DNA of 64,000 nucleotides, from positions 1-64,000 of the forward strand of contig MPUH01000327.1 in the NCBI GenBank assembly GCA_001970955.1. The letters are read 5' to 3'. The DNA comes from Stentor coeruleus. Lineage: Eukaryota; Ciliophora; Heterotrichea; Heterotrichida; Stentoridae. The position numbers and the translations under genes are program-made. The number at the start of each line of letters is the position of its first letter. Position 1 is the first letter of the stretch. The notes under the pieces were generated by a model. That model was not told where the DNA came from. It searched no databases and saw only the letters and a list, made by a program, of their open reading frames with translations. Positions 55,631 to 64,000 of this stretch are shown piece by piece.

Positions 55631-56693
55631 TATTTATTATATTAGCTTGTAGAATGATTTTAATTTAGTTGGGGAGATTTAATTAGAGGGATGAGTTTTG
55701 TGAGTGAAAGTTTTAGAGGAAGTTAATTTAGAGGTTTTTGGAGGATAGGGTGAGAGAGGAAATTTTGAAAGAGTTGGATTGGAGGAGATTTTAGGGAAGA
55801 GTTTATATGTTTATTAGGAAGGAATAAGTATGAATTTTTTTAGAGGTGGGCTAAGTTGGAATAGAAAAAGAAGGATTTAAGAATGGAAGTTTAATTTCGG
55901 AAAATAGGATTTGGGTTAAATAATGGAAGTGAGTTAGGATTGGCTTAGGGTGGAGATTTAAACTGACTTTTTTTAGGATTTAAATAAAGTGGTGGAAATT
56001 TTTTAGTTTGATTGAGATATTATGATACAGCATGATTTTTCCAGATGGCAACTAAAATAGTGTGTTATATTTTTAAAGAAAGAAATATCAGATGCTTATT
56101 GATAAAAAGTGCATTTAATATAATCTTTTTCAAACAAACGTCAAAATAAAAAGCTTAAGAACTCCACTCAATACCTATTTATAGTAAAATTATTCTATAT
56201 ACAATTTTTCATTTTTATTATTTCTTCCACTCTAAAACATATCCAGCAACCAAGAATTAATTTATCCCTCTATCTTTCACGATTCTTATTTGTATTCAAC
56301 ATTCCAATATCACAAATCCTAATTTCTAAAATTTATAATAATCAGTATTTAAAGCTTTTACCAAATCTAAAACCCATACAAAATCATATTCTTTAATAAC
56401 TTCATATGCACTTTATTTAAAGCATCAAAATTATATTATAATCATCCAAAACAACTTATAAAAAAATCACTAAGATTAATTAGATCTAACTTCTCACATA
56501 TTTCAACTTTTATCAATCTTTTCAATCAGAAAAAATATATATATAATTTATTAAGTTTCTAAGTTTTTTTACAAGCAATAAAATTATTACAATCAGCATA
56601 AATCATATCATCAGTTTTATATATGCTTATAAAAAGATTATATTACATAATGGGGCCCCATTAGATTCAATATTTATTATAATCAATTGTATT
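55631..56693. other. Divergent intergenic region, 1.06 kb
   Basis: 55640-55960 is strongly G-rich, C-poor on the plus strand (5' flank of catalase); from about 56130 it is C-rich and G-poor (5' flank of the helicase gene). The switch near 56000-56130 should mark the border between the two transcription units. A GGGGCCCC palindrome at about 56651-56658 lies 35 bp before the helicase ATG. No gene or RNA recognised. Confidence 0.5.
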
Positions 56694-59600
56694 ATGGCCG
56701 CTAATAAGGAAAATCTATCTCAAGACTCAGAATACTATTGGGAATTACTTGAAGATTATTATGCAAGACTGAAAAAAGTTATAAATCCTTCATGGATCGA
56801 CACTTTTGAACAGATTTTTAATAGATACAGGGAGATGATCATTAAAAATACAGAAAGTTGTGCAGTTTATCAAAAAGATTTGATGATGGAAGATCCCGAA
56901 GAATTTGAAAACTTCTTTCATTTAGTAATGGAAATAGAAGAGAGACTTATTCAAACAAACCTCCCAATTTATAGACATAAATATCAGATTGTCAATGCAT
57001 CAATATATAAAACTTTACTTATAGTTCAAGGTGACACAGGCTGTGGAAAAAGTACACAAATCCCACAATATTTTTTTACAAGTCCTTGGTATTATGGTTA
57101 TAGTGTATATGTTACTGAACCTAGAAAATTTGCTGCAGACTGCTTGTCAACAAAAGTTTGTTCTGACTTAGAAGGTTTAGTAAAAGTTCACTCATGTTCA
57201 AATCATTCTGATCTTTCTAAAGTCAGCCAAGGAAGTTTAGTGTATATAAAAGAAACATTTTTTTTAAGCCTCCTACTCGAAGAAGCTCAAAAAGATATAC
57301 CTTTTCAAGGTGTTAGAGCTATAGTTATAGATGAAATCCATGAATTTTCAATAGAAGTTGAAGTCATCCTCGCACTTTTAGTTTTTGACATAAAAGCCAA
57401 AAGAAATGATTTGTCAATTGTAATCGCCTCAGCAACTTTAGAACAAGAAGAACTACTTGATTATTTAGGAAGAGACTATTGCGTTTCATTACAATGCAAC
57501 TGGAAACCATACACAGTAGAAACTTCATATTTAAAAGAATGTAATAACTACGCTTATGATGTTATAAAAACAATTGAAAGATTAGTCACAGATTCTAGTC
57601 CTAAAACCATATTAGTTTTCCTTACTGGCCTTAGTGAAATCAACTTTGTTCAATCAATTATTAAAAAAAAATTCACTAACCTCAAAGTTCTTTTACTTCA
57701 TGGGAAAATGGAATATCGTGAACAAGAAAAAGTTCTTAGCGCTACAAATGAAATCCGAGTTATCCTAGCAACAAATTTTGCTGAGAGTTCTATAACAATT
57801 CCTAATGTTACTCATGTTATCGATTGTGGAAGAGAAAAACTTACAACTTTTAATGACTCAAAATTATCTGAAACACAAGTTGTTTTTATATCCCAAGCAT
57901 CAGCAATACAAAGAAAAGGTAGAGCTGGAAGAGAAGGTCCAGGGTTTTGTTTTCGTATGTATAGCTTAGAAGATTATGAACGTATGGAAAGGTTTCGAAC
58001 TCCGAAAATTTTAAGTTCAGGACTTGGTCAAGCACTTTTAAAACTCCAAAGTTATGGATTAAGACCTGCTGATTTACCTTTACTTCATAAGCCACCATCT
58101 GAAAAAATCAAAGCTGAGTATTTAAATTTGATTATTAATAATCAACTTACAAAACAACTTGAAGTTACTGATGCAGGAAGATTTTCTTTGATTATTGATA
58201 TTGATCCAGTATTAGCAAGTTTGATATATTTCTCTGAGTTTAAAATGGAAATAATTCTTCTTGCATGTTTGTTAAAATGCTGTGATAATATATACGATCC
58301 AAAAAAATGGGAAAATATACCAAATTTTCTATTGAACCCTTTGTTTATAAAAGAAGGCGATTTTTTGCTTTTACTGTTCTTGGCTCGGCAGTATTCTATG
58401 ATAAAATGCTCTAATTGTTTTGATGAATTTTATGATTGGAAAATTAAAGACTGTCAAGAATGCTCACATTGCAGAAAAGGTTGGGCTAGGTATTTGATGA
58501 TTCAAGAAAAGCCATTGAGTATAGCTTTTAAATACATGGGAGATATAGTAAAAACAATGACAGACTACAAAATAGAATTCACTTATATGTTTACTAAAGA
58601 ACAAACTAAAAAAGAAATTGAATTAGCTGCTAATAAACATTCAGAAGTTCCAGAAACTCTTATAAAAGAAGTTCTTGATCAATATTTATCTATATCAGAG
58701 TCATATAGGAAAATCATCGTCAATAGTTTTTTTATTAATATTTCTGAAAGAATTAGTGGGAATAATTATGAGCCTGGATTTTTACGAATTGAAACTAAAG
58801 AGCTTGGGGTTATATCGGCTAATTCTATAATGCTTAGACCTTGTTCTAGTTATGTTGCACCTTTTGATTTTATTGTAAGTTTCAGGTTTGCTAAAGTTAA
58901 TTCGAAACTATTTTTTAAGTTTTGCACTTATTCTATGATGAGTGATGATAATGATAGGCTTATTAGTTGGCTTAAGCAGAAAAAGTATGAGAAAAGCTCA
59001 GAGGATTATGGGATTGTGACTTTTCAGAATATTGGGAAAGCGTATTTTACGGAATTACATGCACATGGAGGAGAAAAACTGGCGAAAATAGAACAGAAGT
59101 TTACGGATAAGGGAATTTATGTTATTTTTCATTTGAATAAATATATAAAAGCTATACAGATTACTGTTCATAAAACAAATGAGGCAGAAGTCAGGAGAAT
59201 CATGGAAAACGAACTCAAAGAAATCCGTCAGAATATCAAAGAACGTTCAAAACTCCATATATCCATGAATCAATCCTACTGTGCAATCCTAAGCCTTGGC
59301 TGTAAAATCAAAGAAATCATAAACCTCCGAGACGAAATCAAATACAAAATATCAGGCCTTGACCCATCTTTATCAAATTCCGACATAATAAAAGAACTAA
59401 AAAACACTTTCGAATTCAATTTTATTAGCATAGAAAGAACAACAGATAGCGTTTTAGTTTTTGTGTATTTCGTAAGCAAAGACCAAGCCCACTCATCATG
59501 CAAAGCTTTAAAAATCAAACCATTAAAAGGCCGTTATAATTTTATAGACACAATGGAAAATCAATGTGATTCTTCTAAACGTGGTAAAAAACTCAAAGTT

Positions 59601-61070
59601 TCAATCCCATTATCATTAACAAATGAAGATCTTGCAAGTGTATTTAGTTCATACACTGAAATGGAAATACACAGAGTTAATAATCGAATGGGTAATACAG
59701 AAATGATAGCATCATTTAAAAGTTTTGAAAGAGCTGAATATTTTGCAAGTAACTTTAGAGTTCTAATAAGGGAAAGATTTGGGATTTCTGCAAGTTCAGC
59801 AACTGTATTAAGCGATGGGATCCATGTTCCTAAAGATCTTTTAAGACATGCTAAAGTTAAAGAGTATATTGAGGATATTAAAAATGATTGTAATTGTTAT
59901 ATTGATTTTAATAAATCTTATTCAAGGATTTATTGTGACTTTGATTCTATTCCAGAAGCAGCAAAAGATAGGGTGCTTTTATTGATAAAAAATGATACTG
60001 TTGAATCTCCATTTCTTATATGGCGAGAGATATATCGTAAAACGCATATATATAAAGGGAAAGTTTTATCTTGGCAAGAATGGCAAATTTTAGCAGAAGT
60101 TTCTTGTGTTTATCATAGCTATCGTAAGCTTATTGTAATTTATGGACTTCCGTATAGAAGATCAGAAGCTTTGAATTATTTGAGAAGTGAAATTCATTCG
60201 ATATCTTCACAAATAGTATCAGAAACTATAAATTATGATACAAGGAAATATGGTCCTCATTTTTGGAAAGAAGCTCTTGTTGTGTATGATGAGTTAGAAT
60301 TAAACCTTGATCAAAAATATGGGAAAGTTCAGGTTAAAGGGATAAAAGATACGGTAGACCAGTTTTTGCTAACTTTTAAAGGATATACTAAGAAAGAACA
60401 TGAAAGAAATCACGAGTGTAACTTTTGTTATGAAAATATGATTAACTGCTCTGTTGAATTATCTTTATGTGGACATGTACTGCATAAAACATGCTTTGTC
60501 AAGTATTTAGAAAGCAAGCTTAGTGATTTCAGTAAGTCAGTACCTATAAGATGTGTATACTGCCAAGAAAAAGTAACTTATGATGATCTTTTCAGTATAT
60601 GCTCTTTAGAACTTTTAAAACAAATAGAAAAAGCTGCTGTTAATTGTTTTATGGATATCGGTATGGGTAAAAAAAAATACTCATGGTGTGAAAATCTTGA
60701 ATGTACTCATATCTACGAAATATCCTCAACTTTAAGCAATGGAAAAATTCTAAGATATTGCCCTGAATGCAAATTAAGACTTTGTACTAAATGTTCTAGA
60801 CCAGCTTATGGAAATCATGATATTGAATGTGAGAGAGAATGGCAAAAAGTACATTCATATGCTAACCATGAGTGGATTATATTAAATACTGTTCAGTGTC
60901 CACTTTGTGAAATGTCGTATGAGAAAAGTGGTGGGTGTAATCATATGACATGTACTAGATGTGAGAATCATTTTTGTTTCATTTGTAGGAAAATTATTAT
61001 GAATAAAAATGTGTTAGATCATTACCAAGATCCGGATACTGCTTGTTATAGAAAATATATCAATGCTTAA
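56694..61070 (+). CDS. DEAH-type RNA helicase fused to an RBR ubiquitin ligase
   Basis: 1,458 residues, intronless. The helicase comes first: motif I GDTGCGKST (about 113-121), motif II DEIH (213-216; DEIH rather than DEAH), motif III SAT (about 246), motif V ATNFAESSITIPN and motif VI QRKGRAGREG (about 405), then the helicase-associated region. A long middle contains a Cys cluster (CSNCFDEF..., CQECSHCRK) and KH/RRM-like segments (about 800-1100). The C-terminus (about 1242-1450) is a RING1-IBR-RING2 set: CNFC...CGHVLHKTC...CVYC, then CPECKLRLCTKCSRP, then CPLCEMSYEKSGGCNHMTC with the catalytic Cys at C1415. The same architecture is known in plant DEAH11/DEAH12. It probably couples RNA binding or unwinding to ubiquitin transfer; targets unknown. 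Confidence 0.93.
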   Translation: MAANKENLSQDSEYYWELLEDYYARLKKVINPSWIDTFEQIFNRYREMIIKNTESCAVYQKDLMMEDPEEFENFFHLVMEIEERLIQTNLPIYRHKYQIVNASIYKTLLIVQGDTGCGKSTQIPQYFFTSPWYYGYSVYVTEPRKFAADCLSTKVCSDLEGLVKVHSCSNHSDLSKVSQGSLVYIKETFFLSLLLEEAQKDIPFQGVRAIVIDEIHEFSIEVEVILALLVFDIKAKRNDLSIVIASATLEQEELLDYLGRDYCVSLQCNWKPYTVETSYLKECNNYAYDVIKTIERLVTDSSPKTILVFLTGLSEINFVQSIIKKKFTNLKVLLLHGKMEYREQEKVLSATNEIRVILATNFAESSITIPNVTHVIDCGREKLTTFNDSKLSETQVVFISQASAIQRKGRAGREGPGFCFRMYSLEDYERMERFRTPKILSSGLGQALLKLQSYGLRPADLPLLHKPPSEKIKAEYLNLIINNQLTKQLEVTDAGRFSLIIDIDPVLASLIYFSEFKMEIILLACLLKCCDNIYDPKKWENIPNFLLNPLFIKEGDFLLLLFLARQYSMIKCSNCFDEFYDWKIKDCQECSHCRKGWARYLMIQEKPLSIAFKYMGDIVKTMTDYKIEFTYMFTKEQTKKEIELAANKHSEVPETLIKEVLDQYLSISESYRKIIVNSFFINISERISGNNYEPGFLRIETKELGVISANSIMLRPCSSYVAPFDFIVSFRFAKVNSKLFFKFCTYSMMSDDNDRLISWLKQKKYEKSSEDYGIVTFQNIGKAYFTELHAHGGEKLAKIEQKFTDKGIYVIFHLNKYIKAIQITVHKTNEAEVRRIMENELKEIRQNIKERSKLHISMNQSYCAILSLGCKIKEIINLRDEIKYKISGLDPSLSNSDIIKELKNTFEFNFISIERTTDSVLVFVYFVSKDQAHSSCKALKIKPLKGRYNFIDTMENQCDSSKRGKKLKVSIPLSLTNEDLASVFSSYTEMEIHRVNNRMGNTEMIASFKSFERAEYFASNFRVLIRERFGISASSATVLSDGIHVPKDLLRHAKVKEYIEDIKNDCNCYIDFNKSYSRIYCDFDSIPEAAKDRVLLLIKNDTVESPFLIWREIYRKTHIYKGKVLSWQEWQILAEVSCVYHSYRKLIVIYGLPYRRSEALNYLRSEIHSISSQIVSETINYDTRKYGPHFWKEALVVYDELELNLDQKYGKVQVKGIKDTVDQFLLTFKGYTKKEHERNHECNFCYENMINCSVELSLCGHVLHKTCFVKYLESKLSDFSKSVPIRCVYCQEKVTYDDLFSICSLELLKQIEKAAVNCFMDIGMGKKKYSWCENLECTHIYEISSTLSNGKILRYCPECKLRLCTKCSRPAYGNHDIECEREWQKVHSYANHEWIILNTVQCPLCEMSYEKSGGCNHMTCTRCENHFCFICRKIIMNKNVLDHYQDPDTACYRKYINA

Positions 61071-61433
61071 TTTTAATCGTACTTTGATTTTGAAGTCTAA
61101 GGTGAGGTCTGGCTTGAGAAAAAAATGAAGAATTTAAGTAAGGTAATTAATTTGATATTTTTGAAATTATTTGTGTTTTGAATGTTGCTGGAAATTATGA
61201 TGTTTGTGTATGCTATAGAAATATTTTTCAAGTTTATTATATTATTCAGATTGTTTTCTTGATTAATTTCTCATGTTTATCTGTTTAATTTTCATTCAGT
61301 TTTTGCATTAGGTTGTGAAGACTGTGAAAATATTTGTTTCTAAGATTTGTGTAAAATCACTAGAATATGATGTTATTTAGTTATAATAAGTATTAAATTA
61401 TATAATAAATCCTAACCTTTTGTAATAATATAT
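61071..61433. other. Intergenic, 0.36 kb, nothing recognised
   Basis: G/T-rich spacer after the helicase gene (3' flank), then AT-rich up to the next ATG. Confidence 0.5.
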
Positions 61434-62657
61434 ATGCTCAAAAATCCATTACATCTTTTTAGGAGGGATGGAAAGCTTTTTGAGTGTTCATTATTTAAAC
61501 TTAAAATATTACCAAGGAAACCTAGCATTATCAAAAGAACAAATGAATTAATAGCTTGGCGTCATATGCTCAAAAATAATGTCATTACAGAACTTCCTGA
61601 ACACATAAAAAAAGAAAACTTATTCTATCAAAATATACATGATGATACATATTTGGATATTAGACCTGAGCATCCATTCATTGAAGGGTATCGTATAGGA
61701 GTATCTAAAAATGTAAGTAGTATCAATGCTGTCATTGCAACAAAAATCAAACAAGCAATAAAAAAAGCTGCTGCGACAACAATGAAAAATAATACCGGAG
61801 AAATTGATGCATTTTTTTACCCAAACAATTCAGTATATTTCGCTGATTATCAGCATTTGTGTGATGAGATTTTATTAGCACTTATTCACACACATGCCTA
61901 TAAAGGAGAAGTTATAAAGGAAAATATAGAAAAACCTTTTTTAGGTAAGAGTATTGAAGATAATTATTATTACATACTTAAAAAGGCTTATTATATGAAA
62001 GAACATGAGATGATAGACAGCTTCAATAAAATCGATAAAGAATTTTCTAATCCTAATTCTATTTTTTCAGTAAGAATCATTTAGGTTATGAGCTCTAATA
62101 CAGAAAATGTTAAAGAAATTTTTAACAAGTTAGGAACAAATAGACAAATAGTTATTAACCTGAGGAGATGGGCTAGAGAGAATAAGATTAATGGAAAATT
62201 CTATAACTTTCTTNTCAGTAAGAATCATTTAGGTTATGAGCTCTAATACAGAAAATGTTAAAGAAATTTTTAATTTTTGCTTGTGGTTTTTTTTTGTATA
62301 TAAATAAATTTATCCAGAAAAGATATTTTTAACAAGTTAGGAACAAATAGACAAATAGTTATTAACCTGAGGAGATGGGCTAGAGAGAATAAGATTAATG
62401 GAAAATTCTATAACTTTCTTAGTAAAAACTATGTAGCAATTCTTGGATTTGAGTTAAATATCAAACTTTTAAAATCGATGATTGCTAAAGCAATGACCAA
62501 TACAAAATAGACAATTTAAAGTAAGAATAATTCCGTAAACTTTAAATTTAGAAATATATATATATNTAGTAAAAACTATGTAGCAATTCTTGGATTTGAG
62601 TTAAATATCAAACTTTTAAAATCGATGATTACTAAAGCAATGACCAATACAAAATAG
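61434..62657 (+). CDS. Unknown two-exon protein, 284 aa, spanning two assembly joins
   Basis: Exon 1 (61434-62069) encodes 212 residues; a 15-nt intron (62070-62084) follows; exon 2 reads VMSSNTENVKEIFNKLGTNR and on. The left contig ends at 62213 inside exon 2 and the right contig (from 62567) continues the same frame as LSKNYVAILGFELNIKLLKS to a TAG at 62655-62657. A 351-bp middle contig (62215-62565) repeats both sides and carries a 59-bp insertion that would break the frame. Middle and right contigs differ at one codon (GCT/ACT, Ala/Thr). I do not recognise the family: the protein is basic, without signal or membrane segments, and contains AIKKAAATTMKNNTGEIDAF and HTHAYKGEVIKENIEKPF. Function unknown. 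Confidence 0.7.
62070..62084 (+). other. 15-nt intron
   Basis: GTAAGAATCATTTAG; GT-AG, A at position 10, ends in an in-frame TAG. The same intron recurs in the middle contig at 62218-62232. Confidence 0.88.
62274..62332 (+). other. 59-bp IES-like insertion present in only one contig
   Basis: Absent from the left-contig copy (62067-62213), present in the middle contig. It is flanked by 8-bp direct repeats ATTTTTAA (62266-62273 and 62325-62332), which contain TTAA and TA. It interrupts exon 2, brings in-frame stops and is not a multiple of three; it is not a GT-AG intron of the size used here. Size, high AT content and TA/TTAA ends resemble internal eliminated sequences of other ciliates. An ordinary indel allele is the alternative. 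Confidence 0.65.
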
Positions 62658-62712
62658 ACAATTTAAAGTAAGAATAATTCCGTAAACTTTAAATTTAGAA
62701 ATATATATATAT
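62420..62712. repeat. Unmerged contig overlap around N62566
   Basis: 146 bp at 62420-62565 recur at 62567-62712 with one G/A difference in the coding part. The overlap ends in an (AT)n run, which probably stopped assembly. Confidence 0.92.
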
Positions 62713-62876
62713 AAACAAAGCAAAAATAACCTTTCATGAAGGTATTGACTTTATAGTAAAGAAAAACTTTAATAATATATATAGGAAGTCTATTAAATTA
62801 TATGATAATTAATATTTATTATCATTAAAAAATCATACTCATAATAAATCTTAATCTAAATTAAATCTATCTTTAT

Positions 62877-64000
62877 CTAGGCCTTACTAACAACAAAAGT
62901 GTATCTGTTTACCAGAATAACAGCAAAATCATTAGAAGTATTATTCCCAAAAAGTTGAATAGCTCTAGAATGTACTTTTCTATTGTATTCATCAAATGTT
63001 TTCATCAAAAGAAAAGTCCCATTAGCTGATCTCTCATCCCATAAAAACCAGTTATTCTCACTATCATATCTAAATTCACAATGTTTACGACTTATTCCAG
63101 TTTCTCTAGGAATAAAAATATCAGGTGCTTCACCTCCTCCACCACAACCAAACATAAAATTATCTTTAGGCTGATCACTGTTTTTAACTTTAGTTGTAAT
63201 TTTAAAATTGTTATCTTTGTATGGTCCTTCAAGGCAGGAGAATAATATTGATGAATGCATTCTCATATCTTCTGTAGTATATTCATAGGTTTGTTCAGAT
63301 GCATTATAATGATGAGTCATTTGCTCATATTCAATTTTATCGATTCTGAAAAGAACTGTTTTTGCAAGATTGATAAGTGATCCTTCTTTGAACGTAGTAT
63401 TCCTTTGAGGATCTATTTTAATAGCACAATACGAACGCTTTGAGCAATCAACTAAATACAAATTATTATTCGCATTATAAATTATCAAGCTCACCTGATC
63501 AACAAAACTCTCATCCTCTGGAAACACAAAATCATTATCAGGATGTTTTCCAAATAAAACCATTCCATCATCTCTAAAACTTCCTTGTTCAAACATTCCC
63601 ATAGGATCAATTCTATACGTCTCTGAAAGTCTAAATTTTTGTTCGCCTTGATACTCTTTTCTTACAGAAGTTGGTATAATATTTACCCTTTGATTCATTC
63701 TTTCTGTTCTAATCTTTTCTAAACACTCACTATAAATTCTATTCACTTTAACATAAAATCGATAATTTTGTATACTCCCAAAAAACATTGAAAAAAAAGT
63801 TTCAAGGCTTTCTTTAAAATTGCTCAAATCAATTGTACAAAGGCTTTCTTGATTCCTAGCTCCACAAAGGCATTTTTTTGCTATAGCTCTTGTAAAGTTG
63901 TTAATCGACAGGTTGAAATTTGCAAAAACTTTAGTGACTTTAGGAATAAAGTCAATGAAAGTTATTTGAGAATTTCCAGATGATGAACTAGTTATTGCGC
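62877..64000 (-). CDS. FHA-domain protein, 5' end beyond the window
   Basis: The frame has no ATG at its apparent start near 63827; it stays open to the right edge of the window, so the gene begins outside. At least 373 codons are visible. Near the C-terminus is a good FHA domain: a FMFGCGGGGEAPDIFIPRET strand/loop, then ISRKHCEFRYD (the conserved S-x-x-H of phosphothreonine binding) and SANGTFL (the conserved N-G-T). A second, weaker FHA-like unit lies upstream: MVLFGKHPDNDFVFPED, then VDQVSLIIYN, where the S-x-x-H is not kept. The most upstream visible part has CLCGARNQESLC. FHA domains read phosphothreonine, so this is probably a signalling adaptor; the partner is unknown. Confidence 0.82.
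   Translation of the reverse strand, partial: AITSSSSGNSQITFIDFIPKVTKVFANFNLSINNFTRAIAKKCLCGARNQESLCTIDLSNFKESLETFFSMFFGSIQNYRFYVKVNRIYSECLEKIRTERMNQRVNIIPTSVRKEYQGEQKFRLSETYRIDPMGMFEQGSFRDDGMVLFGKHPDNDFVFPEDESFVDQVSLIIYNANNNLYLVDCSKRSYCAIKIDPQRNTTFKEGSLINLAKTVLFRIDKIEYEQMTHHYNASEQTYEYTTEDMRMHSSILFSCLEGPYKDNNFKITTKVKNSDQPKDNFMFGCGGGGEAPDIFIPRETGISRKHCEFRYDSENNWFLWDERSANGTFLLMKTFDEYNRKVHSRAIQLFGNNTSNDFAVILVNRYTFVVSKA

Larger units (their letters stand above)
62067..62420. repeat. Unmerged contig overlap around N62214
   Basis: 147 bp at 62067-62213 recur at 62215-62420, where the second copy is 59 bp longer because of an insertion at 62274-62332. Apart from that the copies match. Confidence 0.92.

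Noticed and set aside
62274-62332. The 59-bp insertion as an intron
   Set aside because: It does not start with GT and end with AG at the needed borders, is not 15 nt like all other introns, and the other contig lacks it in DNA.
1-64000. tRNA, rRNA, CRISPR arrays, transposons and viral relics
   Set aside because: Reading both strands I saw no convincing tRNA T-loop, rRNA segment, spaced-repeat array, transposase, reverse transcriptase or capsid-like sequence; a tRNA scan and profile search would be needed to exclude small ones.

Overview
The window looks like macronuclear DNA of a heterotrich ciliate, most probably Stentor. The sequence is AT-rich and gene-dense, and it uses the standard genetic code: TAA, TAG and TGA all end genes, and the roughly 4,200-codon dynein frame contains none of them. 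Eight spliceosomal introns can be placed, and every one is exactly 15 nt, GTA...AG, with an A at intron position 10. Introns of this size are the hallmark of Stentor. The gene content is typical eukaryotic: ciliary motor and centriolar proteins, translation factors, an Integrator subunit, VDAC and a peroxisomal catalase. No rRNA, tRNA, CRISPR array or recognisable transposon was seen.

Layout. 1-5 kb: the tail of a gene entering from the left, a Cys-rich B-box/C1-like protein broken by one frameshift, eIF1A and CEP44. 5.6-12.9 kb: a tetraspan membrane protein, two coiled-coil proteins, an unknown basic protein, a NAF1/GAR1-type H/ACA RNP protein and a Cys-rich surface protein. 13-28.6 kb: an ABCG half-transporter, then a 4,226-residue axonemal dynein heavy chain that begins with CCDC81-type HU-like domains. 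28.9-40 kb: a large P-loop GTPase-like protein, a two-exon unknown gene, a secreted LamG-like protein, a zinc-finger/ankyrin protein, importin alpha and an SMP-30-like beta-propeller. 40.5-49 kb: an MsrB-like protein without its catalytic Cys, a protist-order proton-translocating transhydrogenase and Integrator subunit 3. 49-56 kb: VDAC, ribosomal protein S13 (uS15), an unknown basic protein, a three-exon RRM protein and catalase with a PTS1. 56.7-64 kb: a DEAH-type helicase fused to an RBR ubiquitin ligase, an unknown two-exon gene carrying an IES-like insertion in one assembled copy, and an FHA protein running off the right edge.

Two things shape how the sequence must be read. First, there are eleven single Ns, and each joins two copies of the same 16-206 bp. 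These are unmerged overlaps between contig ends, not real tandem repeats. Collapsing them restores one reading frame each for dynein, transhydrogenase and INTS3. Some copies differ, by SNPs, by homopolymer length and in one case by a 59-bp insertion, so allelic or germline/soma variation was present in the DNA sequenced. Second, composition flips at gene borders: on the coding strand, 5' flanks are C-rich and G-poor, and 3' flanks are G-rich and C-poor. This skew is consistent enough to help predict gene orientation.

The genes do not form operons. They are independent, closely spaced units on both strands. The most unusual items are the 59-bp TTAA/TA-bounded insertion at 62274-62332, the HU-dynein fusion, the helicase-RBR fusion and the MsrB-like protein with Gln in place of the catalytic Cys.
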